Assembly (NCBI GenBank): GCA_947458575.1
Contig: CANHBE010000071.1
Location: 1-10,830, forward strand
DNA: 10,830 nucleotides
From: Flavobacteriaceae bacterium
Lineage (GTDB): Bacteria > Bacteroidota > Bacteroidia > Flavobacteriales > Flavobacteriaceae
Direction of reading: 5' to 3'
Each line of letters begins with the position of its first letter. Positions within the stretch are counted from its first letter, which is position 1. Below the pieces are notes generated by a model. It was given only the letters and a program-made list of their open reading frames with translations, was not told the origin of the DNA and did no database searches. Of the stretch, positions 1 to 7,888 are shown in pieces. The position numbers and the translations under genes were made by a program.

Positions 1-198
1 AATACAACTTTCTTCAATAATTTGTTTGAGAAAAAATCTTGTCGACTCTGAGACTATTTTGGAATCATTAAGAAGATCGTTTTCGAAGTCTTTCGGCAGA
101 ATTACTGCGGCAGCTGTTACCGGCCCAGCCAGGCATCCACGGCCGGCTTCATCGGTCCCTGCTTCTAAAAGAAAGGTTGAGTAGTTTCTTGACAACAT
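1..198 (-). CDS. rnhB: Ribonuclease HII, N-terminal part (cut by window edge)
   Basis: Reading the minus strand from an ATG at 198-196 gives 66 codons with no stop up to the window edge, so the gene continues to the left. The translation contains the RNase HII signature: [15 protein letters not shown] at residues 13-27, with D16 and E17 as the expected metal-binding catalytic pair, then VTAAAVILP and LNDSK (43-47), a conserved block in RnhB. Known role of the family: a cytoplasmic endonuclease that cuts the RNA strand of RNA-DNA hybrids and removes single ribonucleotides misincorporated in DNA. The start is supported by the short distance to the DEAGRG motif, typical for the family, and by AAGG just upstream on the minus strand. 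It diverges from the SusC operon and is a housekeeping neighbour, not part of it. The later catalytic aspartates lie outside the window. Confidence 0.95.
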   Translation of the reverse strand, partial: MLSRNYSTFLLEAGTDEAGRGCLAGPVTAAAVILPKDFENDLLNDSKIVSESTRFFLKQIIEESCI

Positions 199-225
199 CC
201 TTAATTCTCAAACGTAATGAATGAA

Positions 226-233
226 CAAAATTA
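226..233 (-). promoter_or_regulatory. Candidate -7 promoter element for rnhB
   Basis: The minus strand reads TAATTTTG here, a full match to the Bacteroidota -7 consensus TAnnTTTG, 27 nt upstream of the rnhB start. No TTTG-type -33 box is visible at the usual spacing, so the call rests on the -7 match and its position only. Confidence 0.4.
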
Positions 234-325
234 CGATAAATGCTAAAGTAATAATTTGTTTTTTTTTGGTGAGTATTGATAGACGGTTGAACTTTAACAT
301 GTGTCCAACAATTTTAAAGAACATA

Positions 326-333
326 TATATTTG
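326..333 (+). promoter_or_regulatory. Candidate -7 promoter element for the SusC/SusD operon
   Basis: TATATTTG is an exact match to the Bacteroidota TAnnTTTG -7 element, and the same octamer lies before the gene at 7925. It sits 56 nt before the SusC ATG. The region about 20 nt upstream has no TTTG/TTG -33 box, so the promoter may be weak or need an activator; that is inference. Confidence 0.45.
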
Positions 334-389
334 TTTATTTAAGAAATAATTGTGAAGTTTGCAGGATATCTAACTCAAACAAAATTTAT

Positions 390-3300
390 ATGAGATCGAA
401 GTTCAAATGGATTTTTGCGCTATGCTTAGCGTTATCAATGCAGTTTGCTTTTGCACAGGAGAAGACTGTTACCGGCGTTGTTTCTGATGAGACAGGACCA
501 TTGCCAGGTGCCAATGTGATCATTAAAAGCACCAAAAAAGGGACCCAAACAGATGTTGATGGAAAATATTCCATCAAAGCCAAAGTTGGAGATGTCTTGA
601 TTTTTTCTTTTATCGGAATGAAAGATGCTTCAGCGACAGTGGGTGCCTCCAATACTGTTAATATCGCGATGAAGTCGGGCGGTCAAGAACTTAACGAAGT
701 AGTTGTAACAAGTCAAGGTATCAAGAGAGAAAAGAAAGCTCTTGGTTATGCTGTTACAACAATTAAAGCTGAGGAATTTGCATCCAAGCCTTCAACAGAC
801 GTTGCGCGAGCCCTTACAGGAAAAGCTCCTGGGGTAAATATTCAGCAAACAAGTGGACTTTCAGGTTCCGGTACAAACATTATTATTCGAGGATATTCTT
901 CGATCACTGGTAGTAACCAGCCGCTGTTTGTGGTAGACGGAGTTCCATTTAACTCTGATACCAATAGTGATGGAAACTTTTTGGAAGGTGCAACGAACGC
1001 TTCCAGTCGTTTCTTGGATTTAGATCCGAACAGTATTGAGAGTATCAACATATTAAAGGGGCTTAGTGCGACAACCTTATATGGTTCGGCTGGTAGAAAC
1101 GGTGTAATCTTGGTAACTACTAAGTCTGGAAATACTAAGGACATAAATAAGAAGATGGATGTGACTTTTTCGCAATCGCTTTATTTCACAGAGATTTCGG
1201 ATTTGCCTGAGTATCAAAATTCTTACGGAAATGGTTTTGACGGTTTGTTCACCGAAGCGTTTTCAAACTGGGGTCCTGCATTCAATACCAGAGGAACCCA
1301 AGGAATTTCTGCTGAAGGAACAGTACCACATCCATACGCACAATATGGAGCTTCCGTTTTTCCTCAGTTTTTTGAGACCAACGGTTCAGGTGAAGTAGTA
1401 CCAATTAATGTTCCTTACGCGCCACAGAACAATGTGAAGCCGTTTTTTAGAGTAGGAGCGGTGAGCACCACTTCGTTGAGTATTGGAGGTCGGTCTGAGA
1501 ATACATCCTACAACTTGAGCGTTGGTCACACCGATGATCAAGGTTTTATCGATAACAATAATTATCAAAGGTTAAACTTGAGTACAGGTGGACGAACCAA
1601 ATTATCAAATGGTTTTACCTTCAGCACTGTAATGAACTACGTTCGAACTGAAAGAAGTTCACCGCCAACAGCTGCAGGATTTGGTTCTAACGCGGTTGCT
1701 CCTTCTGTATTTTCAAATATTTTATATACGCCACGAAGTCTTGATTTGTTTGGATTGCCTTTTGAAAATCCAATTGATAATTCTTCTGTTAACTACCGAA
1801 ATGATATTCCAAACCCGAGATGGACTTTAAAGAATTCAAGCGATGATGAATCTGTTAGAAGATTTTTTGGAAATTTCACTACAGTTTATGATATCAATTC
1901 CTGGTCTAATATTTCCTACAGATTGTCTTTAGATAATTACACACAAACCAAGAAGTATTGGATCAATCAAGGGAATGGTCAGCCATTCGACGATGAAGGA
2001 TTCTTGAGAACAACGGTGAGAGAGAGCACTATTTTTGATCACACCTTAAGCTACAACTTTGATACTAAGTTAGGTAAGAAAGAGATTTGGACACTTGATG
2101 GAACGTTAGGATTCAACCCAAGACAAGAGTCAAGAACCTACAATGGAATTTTTAGTACAGAGCAGTTTTTGTACGGATTGATCGAACACCAGAATTTTAA
2201 GAATAATGATAGTTTCTCAGAAAGAGCCAATTTCAACATTATCGGTTTGTTTGCTAGTGCAACGCTGGCATTCAAAAAATACTTATACTTGAACTTGCAA
2301 GCAAGAAACGACTGGTATTCGTCTTTGCAACCTGATAACAGATCATTGTTATATCCATCTGCTTCGCTTTCATTCATCCCGACAGATGCTTTTGCTTCAT
2401 TGAAGAAGGGCGATTTTCTTAACTACTTAAAAATGAGAGTTGGATACGGATCTTCCGCAGGATTTCCTGATCCATACAGAACACAGATTGGTTTAACAAC
2501 CAACACCCGAGCATTTTCTAATGCCGCCGGAGTAATTTACAGTACACTTAACCCGGGGAATGAGCTTGGTAATCTTAATTTGAAACCAGAGTTAGTGAAC
2601 GAGATAGAATTTGGACTAGAAGCCAAGTTGTTTAACAATAGAGTAGGAGTTGATTTGTCTCTGTATAACAAAGTTTCAACTAATTTGATTGTTCAAAGAG
2701 AATTGGATCCTGCATCTGGCTATGATTTTACTAGCGACAACGTTGCACAAGTAAGTAATAAGGGAATTGAGTTGGGTTTAAATATTGCACTTTTCCGGGC
2801 TAAAAATGAAGGCGGATTTAGTTGGGACTTAAACAGCAATTTTACCAGAAATAGAAATTACGTGGACGAATTAGGTCTTGGAAATGTGAAAAACTTAGTT
2901 TACGCAGGATTTACTAATTTAGGAAATTTTGCTATCGAAGGTGAGCAACTGGGAGTAATAATGGGTAGCTCTATTGTAAGAGATGCCAATGGAAACAAGG
3001 TTGTTGGTAATGATGGAAATTACTTGAGAAATAATGAGTTGACAATTATTGGTAATCCAAATGCTGACTGGAGATCAACGGTGATTAATGAGATTTCTTA
3101 TAAGAATATAACCTTTGGATTTCAGTTTGAATACCAAAAAGGCGGTGATATCTATTCAACTACCGCTGCTGCTTTGTTATCACGAGGTTTGACTAAAGAT
3201 ACAGATTTTGATCGTAACGGAACATTTGTGCTTCCTGGTGTAAATCAAAATGGAAATGTGAATACGACGCAGATTGGAATTACACAGTTTGGTTTTAATA

Positions 3301-3593
3301 ATTCTGGTTTTTTCATTGATGAGCAAGCGATTTATGATGCTACCAATTTAAGATTAAGAGAGGTTTCATTATCGTACAGTTTACCAAAGAAATTCCTCGA
3401 AAAAACACCTTTTGGGAAGATTTCAATTTCAATTGTAGGACAAAATTTATGGTGGAAAGCTTTCAATTTCCCTAAGTATCTGAATTTTGACCCTGAAGTA
3501 TTGAGTCTTGGAGTAGGTAACGGACAAGGGTTTGATTATTTGACTGGACCGACGGCCAAGCGTTACGGATTCAACTTTAACTTAACATTCTAA
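390..3593 (+). CDS. SusC/RagA-family TonB-linked outer-membrane transporter
   Basis: A 1067-residue protein of normal size for SusC-like transporters. A Sec signal peptide (positive start, hydrophobic core, cleavage likely after A22 in FAFA-Q) is followed by a carboxypeptidase-regulatory-like beta domain (about 25-95, with VTGVVSDETGPLPGANV), a linker with the TonB-box-like segment LNEVVVTSQGIKREKKALGY (101-120) and a plug domain (about 113-250) carrying the family blocks PLFVVDGVPF and INILKGLSATTLYGSAGRNG. The rest is the 22-stranded barrel region, with the typical NLNLKPELVNEIEFGLEA block and a C-terminal phenylalanine (NFNLTF). Family role: active import of a ligand across the outer membrane, driven by TonB-ExbB-ExbD, with SusD as lid. 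The SusD gene follows after 6 nt, so the two are surely co-expressed. The ligand cannot be read from this protein; both glycans and peptides are known for the family. Confidence 0.96.
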   Translation: MRSKFKWIFALCLALSMQFAFAQEKTVTGVVSDETGPLPGANVIIKSTKKGTQTDVDGKYSIKAKVGDVLIFSFIGMKDASATVGASNTVNIAMKSGGQELNEVVVTSQGIKREKKALGYAVTTIKAEEFASKPSTDVARALTGKAPGVNIQQTSGLSGSGTNIIIRGYSSITGSNQPLFVVDGVPFNSDTNSDGNFLEGATNASSRFLDLDPNSIESINILKGLSATTLYGSAGRNGVILVTTKSGNTKDINKKMDVTFSQSLYFTEISDLPEYQNSYGNGFDGLFTEAFSNWGPAFNTRGTQGISAEGTVPHPYAQYGASVFPQFFETNGSGEVVPINVPYAPQNNVKPFFRVGAVSTTSLSIGGRSENTSYNLSVGHTDDQGFIDNNNYQRLNLSTGGRTKLSNGFTFSTVMNYVRTERSSPPTAAGFGSNAVAPSVFSNILYTPRSLDLFGLPFENPIDNSSVNYRNDIPNPRWTLKNSSDDESVRRFFGNFTTVYDINSWSNISYRLSLDNYTQTKKYWINQGNGQPFDDEGFLRTTVRESTIFDHTLSYNFDTKLGKKEIWTLDGTLGFNPRQESRTYNGIFSTEQFLYGLIEHQNFKNNDSFSERANFNIIGLFASATLAFKKYLYLNLQARNDWYSSLQPDNRSLLYPSASLSFIPTDAFASLKKGDFLNYLKMRVGYGSSAGFPDPYRTQIGLTTNTRAFSNAAGVIYSTLNPGNELGNLNLKPELVNEIEFGLEAKLFNNRVGVDLSLYNKVSTNLIVQRELDPASGYDFTSDNVAQVSNKGIELGLNIALFRAKNEGGFSWDLNSNFTRNRNYVDELGLGNVKNLVYAGFTNLGNFAIEGEQLGVIMGSSIVRDANGNKVVGNDGNYLRNNELTIIGNPNADWRSTVINEISYKNITFGFQFEYQKGGDIYSTTAAALLSRGLTKDTDFDRNGTFVLPGVNQNGNVNTTQIGITQFGFNNSGFFIDEQAIYDATNLRLREVSLSYSLPKKFLEKTPFGKISISIVGQNLWWKAFNFPKYLNFDPEVLSLGVGNGQGFDYLTGPTAKRYGFNFNLTF

Positions 3594-3599
3594 TTTACC

Positions 3600-5339
3600 A
3601 TGAAATATAAAAAAATTATCAGTCTTGTTTTCTTGAGTGCTTTTCTTTTAGGCGCTTGCGAAACAATGGACTTGGATCAGACCGAAAATCCAAGTGCGGC
3701 TAATCCAAATCTTTTGGATCCGGTTTTTGCCTTTAATGATGTGCAAATACGTCTTGCAGATTTCGTCGATAACACCAATTCGTTTACGCAGCGAATTATG
3801 CGTCATATGGCAATGACAGGAGGCAATACTTATGATAATGCGTTCGCACCTGTCAATTTTAATGGCCACTGGAGTACGGGTTATCGTATTTTAAATGCGA
3901 TAAAAATTTTAGAACCAAAAGCAAGTTCAGATCGTAATAATTATATTTTGGGGGCATCCAAAGTTATTCGTTGTTATGTTTTGATGACTTTGGTTGATGT
4001 TTACGGAGATATACCATACACTGAAGCAACGCTGGGTAGTGCCAATATTACTCCTCGATATGATGATGATCAATTGGTTTACGAAGGTATTGTTGACGAA
4101 TTGGACGCAGCGATTGAGACCTTGGAAGCTGCAGGTAACGATGATGCTGAGTCAAGAACAGAGGATTTGTACTATAGTAGTAAGACAAATTGGATTGTAT
4201 TAGCGAATACGTTAAAACTGAAGATATATAATAATTGTAATTTACTTACAACGCTAGGTGGAAAGAATATTGCTAGCGAGGTAAATGCGATAATTAATGA
4301 AGACAAATATATTGATACAATTGAAGAGGATTTTGCTTTTCGATATGGAAATAGTCGATTTACACCGAATTCAAGACATCCTTTGTATAACGATCAGTAC
4401 GAGTTAGGCGGTGGTGCTTATATTGGAAACTATTTGATGTGGACAATGACTTCGGAGAAGCCAAACAACTCAAGTTTTGAGAATACAATTTCAGATCCGG
4501 GAGATCCGAGAGTTACCTATTATTTTCAAAAACGTTCCAATCCAGCCGACGCTGATGCATTTACTTTACCAGGGAGGTTGAGACCAGAGCACTATGGCAG
4601 CGTTAGATATAATTCTTTTTACACGACAACAGGGACACCTTATTCAGTTTCAAATTGGACGGGACAAAACAATATTCCGGCAAACGGTTATTGGGGTAGA
4701 GATCACGGAAACAATGCAGGTATTCCGCCTGATAATGAGGATCGTACTGTGGGAGGTTCTTATCCGATAGGAGGTATTAACGAAGGTAATGAATATGAGT
4801 CGTCTATCAATTTTGAGGATGGTAAACAAGGAGCAGGTATTATGCCGATGGTCTTGTCGTCTTTTGTTCATTTTATGAAAGCGGAACTAATCTTAAAAGG
4901 GATACTTCCAGGAGGTCAATCAGCGGCGAAGAGCGAATTGAATATTGCCATTTCTCAGTCAATTGACAAAACAACTGGTTTGTATCCTGACTACCCTGTT
5001 TTAACAGGTCCTGAAAGAACTGAATTGGCTGACAAAAAGGCCAAATACCTCACTTTTATTGGAGATACTTGGGAAACTTTAAATGAAGTTGATAGGCTTG
5101 AACTAGTAATTAAAGAATATTATATTGCGACATGGGGTAATGGTATTGAGCCCTATAACAATTACAGAAGAACCGGATTCCCAAGTAATTTGCAGCCTTC
5201 TTTAGAGCCTATCGCCGGAGAGTTTTACAATAGAGGTTTGTACTCTGCTGACGCAGTAAACAACAATCCAAATACGCCGACTAACGATAGAACAAGGAAA
5301 GTATTCTGGGCAGAGCCAAACGATAGCGAATTATATTAA
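3600..5339 (+). CDS. SusD/RagB-family outer-membrane lipoprotein (SusD-like_2 type)
   Basis: A 579-residue lipoprotein with a signal peptide ending in the lipobox LLGAC, so C20 is the lipidated residue. The mature protein starts acidic (CETMDLD), consistent with export to the cell surface. The family is recognisable from the helical N-terminal half (TGYRILNAIKILEP, about 93-106; VIRCYVLMTLVDVYGDIPYT, 122-141) and the C-terminal block YYIATWGNGIEPYNNYRRTG, which is the pattern of the SusD-like_2 group (Pfam PF12771) more than of classical SusD. Family role: binds ligand at the surface and closes over the SusC barrel in a pedal-bin fashion. Gene order SusC-SusD with a 6-nt gap is the family's usual arrangement. 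The middle (about 230-420) is rich in Asn, Gly, Tyr and Pro and probably forms the variable ligand-facing loops; that is inference. Ligand unknown. Confidence 0.94.
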   Translation: MKYKKIISLVFLSAFLLGACETMDLDQTENPSAANPNLLDPVFAFNDVQIRLADFVDNTNSFTQRIMRHMAMTGGNTYDNAFAPVNFNGHWSTGYRILNAIKILEPKASSDRNNYILGASKVIRCYVLMTLVDVYGDIPYTEATLGSANITPRYDDDQLVYEGIVDELDAAIETLEAAGNDDAESRTEDLYYSSKTNWIVLANTLKLKIYNNCNLLTTLGGKNIASEVNAIINEDKYIDTIEEDFAFRYGNSRFTPNSRHPLYNDQYELGGGAYIGNYLMWTMTSEKPNNSSFENTISDPGDPRVTYYFQKRSNPADADAFTLPGRLRPEHYGSVRYNSFYTTTGTPYSVSNWTGQNNIPANGYWGRDHGNNAGIPPDNEDRTVGGSYPIGGINEGNEYESSINFEDGKQGAGIMPMVLSSFVHFMKAELILKGILPGGQSAAKSELNIAISQSIDKTTGLYPDYPVLTGPERTELADKKAKYLTFIGDTWETLNEVDRLELVIKEYYIATWGNGIEPYNNYRRTGFPSNLQPSLEPIAGEFYNRGLYSADAVNNNPNTPTNDRTRKVFWAEPNDSELY

Positions 5340-5357
5340 TTTTTTAAAAAAAGTAAC

Positions 5358-5912
5358 ATGAAAAATATATTGTATGTATTCGTGCTTTCGATTTTCGCCG
5401 GAACATTTTATTCCTGTGAAGAAGATGAAAGTTTAGTTCCAACACCGCCATTAGTTGACGGATTGTATGCTCGTTTAGATATCACGAATAAAGTTCTCAA
5501 TATTGATGATCCAGAGAATTCTTATTTTGGAGGTCCATTAACAAGTCCATCAGGAAGAATAGTTGAGTATAAACTATACGTAAAAAGGCGAGATGCATTT
5601 GGAACCTTTGGCGATTTTGCACTAGTTAAAACGATCACAAGTTTTCCAACTGAGTTGAAAATTTTTCGCAGGGATATTGCTGCTGCTTTGGGTTTGACTG
5701 AAAGTAGCCTCCTATTTGGCGAAGAGTATTATTTTTATGCGGAAGCGTTTGATGCGGAGGGCAATCGAGCTAATTGGTATAGTTTGTCTGCAGTGGTACA
5801 AACATCTGTTGGTTTAAAGAATGTCTTCCGTTTTAGAACTACGCTACAAAATCAGGCTTTTTTCGACCAGCAGGTTAATCTTGATGATTATGATAATTAT
5901 GTAAACCCATAA
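5358..5912 (+). CDS. Small surface lipoprotein in SusE position, function unknown
   Basis: A 184-residue predicted lipoprotein: hydrophobic signal segment 4-19, lipobox-like FYSC with C20 as lipidation site, then EEDES, an acidic stretch that fits the Bacteroidota surface-export signal. The mature part looks all-beta. YKLYVKRRDAFGTFGDFALV (71-90), TSFPTELKI (94-102) and a short DIAAALGL helix followed by GEEYYFYAEAFDAEGN (121-136) resemble fibronectin-III/SusE-like accessory lipoproteins that often follow SusD genes in flavobacteria. It starts 18 nt after the SusD stop and ends 11 nt before the next gene, so it is an operon member. No catalytic motif is visible. Likely role, by position and type only: an accessory binding or structural subunit of the SusCD complex. 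The name SusE would overstate the similarity, so no symbol is given. Confidence 0.85.
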   Translation: MKNILYVFVLSIFAGTFYSCEEDESLVPTPPLVDGLYARLDITNKVLNIDDPENSYFGGPLTSPSGRIVEYKLYVKRRDAFGTFGDFALVKTITSFPTELKIFRRDIAAALGLTESSLLFGEEYYFYAEAFDAEGNRANWYSLSAVVQTSVGLKNVFRFRTTLQNQAFFDQQVNLDDYDNYVNP

Positions 5913-5923
5913 CCTAAATTACT

Positions 5924-7774
5924 ATGAGAAATTTTAAAATATATTCAAAATCATTTTTACTCTTGGCAACTTCAGTACTGCTGCTCACGGTTTCCTGTGA
6001 AGAAGATGATGTAGTTACCGGTAGTCCTAACGATTCAGGAATTCCATACACTGCGCTGAGAGGAGTTATCACCAGCACTGATACTGAATTGGTGGCGAAT
6101 CAAGTGTTCCCAATCACCGTGTCATTGGGTGATAATCCTGATACGCCGGAAGTAGATTTATTAACCTTTCCAATAGATGTTAACGTTGAAGTGGTTGCTG
6201 AAATCCCTAACACTTCGAAGAGAACACGCCGTACGGTGGTGATTCCTGCCGGAGAAAACTCTGCTGAAGGTGAAGCGATTGCTCCATCTGGTGATGCGAC
6301 GGGTGAACTTCCTTTTAGTTTAGATATGAATTTGTTTTTGACTGCAATAACGTCCGGTACTGAAGAAGACATCATTGGGTTCGCGGGCAAGCAATTTACT
6401 ATGACTTCTGATACATTATCGTTTGGTTATGGTACTTCCGCCTTGGGTGCAATTAATCCTACAAGATTTGCTTTCAGATTCGATTGGGAAGGACCATGGG
6501 CAACTAATAACCCCGCGCGTAACAATTTAGATATACTGTTAAAGAAGAACGGTGCGGTTATCCCATCTTTGTCTTCAATGAGAGGCGTATCTTCCAGTGC
6601 AAGTAGTCCGCTCAATGGATCTTTGACTTTTAACCAGAGAGCTGAAGTTTTAAATTGGTTAGATACGGATCAGACCCTAAAGATTTCTAATGAAACTGTT
6701 GCTGATAGTATTGCCGGCATTTACACCGTGAGATCTGTAGCCAGTAGTACTGCTGCTAATGACAGGCCCCATGGTTACAAGGCAGGGGACCAAGTTACTT
6801 TAGGAAACTTTGCAGGAACCGAATCAGCACCATTGGTAGTTACAATTGCTTCCGTGCCAAATCCATATACTTTCACCTTCAGTTTCATAGACTATCGATT
6901 AAATGAAGGTATTAGTAATTCTTTCTATCAGCCTGTTATTAAACCAAGGCTTGTTTCAGCCAATGCATCTGAATGGTCTTCTGCAGTATCATATGAGCAA
7001 AATGATGCTGTACTTTATTTGGGTGTTACTTATTGGGCAGTTAATGATATTATTGTAGGAACTCCTGGTGCCAGTAATGCGCCCACGCAAACAAATAGTC
7101 GATGGACGACTGTGAGACCTAATGAGTTATGGAGTCCCTTCTTGGCTTATCTTGCTAATGAGTCAGTACAATTAAATAATGTTACCTATTATTGTCTAAG
7201 AAATATAGCTGTAAATCCGGTAGGTAATTTAGCACCAAATCTTGATCCAGTGAATTGGACGACAGTGAAACCAAAATTCAATTGGTTAAGCGCTCCTCCA
7301 GTTTCGACAGCTTGGGCTCCAAATGGAATTTATCGTGCTAATCAAGTAGTAAGCTATACACCGGCGGGTACGACAACAAGTACTTTGTATGTATGTATTA
7401 GCGAGCATAATGGTTCAGCGAATGCACGGCCTGATAATGACGTATTCACACAGGCAAATCCACAGAGATGGACTCCTGTAAGTGTTCAAAATGAAGGTGA
7501 TATACAAGGCTACACCAGTACTGATACATTTACAATTGAGGCTTATGCTAGAACTTTAAGAGGCGCATCAACAGTCGGCACAACAATATCTAGTTTACCT
7601 TTCAGAATGTCAGTACGTTATCCAACTGGAGAAGCAAAAGTTTATAAGGATGCCTTTACTGATTTGACTGTTCAATCCTCAGGTACTACGCCACCAGCTA
7701 ACGGTGTGGCAATAATGCAAATAGTAAAAACTACGGTGAATGGGAGGTCTACATATGTAGTTACGCCTTTGTAG
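5924..7774 (+). CDS. Multidomain surface lipoprotein with three CBM5/12-like repeats
   Basis: A 616-residue lipoprotein; signal peptide with C25 as probable lipidation site, followed by EEDD (surface-export type). Visible order: a Calx-beta-like segment (about 48-140; TVVIPAGENSAEGEA), a second beta-rich region (about 165-260), a segment with HGYKAGDQVTLGNF (283-296) resembling modules of phage tail proteins (about 262-325), three Trp-bounded repeats (350-397, 401-448, 463-519) and a beta-rich C-terminal region (about 525-616). Each repeat opens with a W, has Y/xxN/xV and a Y-x(A/C) core and closes with W-T-(T/P)-V, the pattern of family 5/12 carbohydrate-binding modules. No hydrolase motif was seen. 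As last gene of the operon, 11 nt after its neighbour and just before a terminator, it fits the SusF-like position: a surface protein that captures polymer for the SusCD pair. The binding role is inferred from the repeat pattern; the ligand could be chitin-like, but this is not shown. Confidence 0.85.
   Translation: MRNFKIYSKSFLLLATSVLLLTVSCEEDDVVTGSPNDSGIPYTALRGVITSTDTELVANQVFPITVSLGDNPDTPEVDLLTFPIDVNVEVVAEIPNTSKRTRRTVVIPAGENSAEGEAIAPSGDATGELPFSLDMNLFLTAITSGTEEDIIGFAGKQFTMTSDTLSFGYGTSALGAINPTRFAFRFDWEGPWATNNPARNNLDILLKKNGAVIPSLSSMRGVSSSASSPLNGSLTFNQRAEVLNWLDTDQTLKISNETVADSIAGIYTVRSVASSTAANDRPHGYKAGDQVTLGNFAGTESAPLVVTIASVPNPYTFTFSFIDYRLNEGISNSFYQPVIKPRLVSANASEWSSAVSYEQNDAVLYLGVTYWAVNDIIVGTPGASNAPTQTNSRWTTVRPNELWSPFLAYLANESVQLNNVTYYCLRNIAVNPVGNLAPNLDPVNWTTVKPKFNWLSAPPVSTAWAPNGIYRANQVVSYTPAGTTTSTLYVCISEHNGSANARPDNDVFTQANPQRWTPVSVQNEGDIQGYTSTDTFTIEAYARTLRGASTVGTTISSLPFRMSVRYPTGEAKVYKDAFTDLTVQSSGTTPPANGVAIMQIVKTTVNGRSTYVVTPL
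6971..7480 (+). repeat. Three tandem CBM5/12-like protein repeats
   Basis: The encoded repeats occupy residues 350-397, 401-448 and 463-519. Bounding tryptophans are W351/W394, W403/W445 and W464/W516, so the first two repeats are spaced by about 51-52 residues. Shared core: YEQNDAVLYLGVTYWA, YLANESVQLNNVTYYC and YRANQVVSYTP...TLYVC. The third has an insertion before and after its core. The copies have diverged strongly in sequence, so this is an old duplication and not a recent DNA repeat. Confidence 0.75.
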
Positions 7775-7836
7775 ATTTTCGACGATTCTGAAGTTCTCGA
7801 TTAAACGACAGATTGAGATGTTTTTATAAATTTTAC

Positions 7837-7886
7837 TTAAAAAAACTAATTTGTATGATTCAGTTCAAACAAATTAGTTTTTTTAA
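7837..7886 (+). terminator. Long AT-rich hairpin terminator of the SusC/SusD operon
   Basis: A perfect 15-nt inverted repeat, AAAAAAACTAATTTG (7839-7853) and its complement (7870-7884), extended to 17 bp by TT/AA at the ends, encloses a 16-nt loop. The right arm ends in seven T, so it can act as an intrinsic terminator even though the stem is almost free of G-C pairs. The A-run on the other side means it could also stop transcription coming from the right. Confidence 0.75.
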
Positions 7887-7888
7887 AT

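Larger units (their letters stand above)
199..389. other. Divergent intergenic region rnhB / SusC operon
   Basis: This 191-nt AT-rich stretch separates the two divergent genes. It holds candidate -7 elements in both directions (226-233 minus, 326-333 plus) and a run of nine T at 259-267. I see no coding frame, tRNA, riboswitch-like structure or clear operator palindrome. The leader between the plus-strand -7 element and the SusC start is about 56 nt, with no Shine-Dalgarno-like site but an A-rich stretch before the ATG, as is usual in this phylum. Confidence 0.6.

Noticed and set aside
259..267. Run of nine T as a terminator
   Set aside because: No stem of useful length precedes it on the plus strand, and no gene reads into it; it is taken as AT-rich intergenic sequence.
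386..652. Minus-strand open frame of 88 codons across the SusC start
   Set aside because: It overlaps the signal peptide and regulatory-like domain of the SusC protein, which are strongly supported; it looks like a chance frame, as do the other antisense frames inside 842-2377, 3648-4871, 6100-6615 and 8125-8343.
5924..7774. 616-residue lipoprotein as a chitinase or other hydrolase
   Set aside because: The CBM5/12-like repeats suggest this, but no GH18 DxxDxDxE motif or other catalytic block is present and the remaining regions look like beta-sandwich modules.
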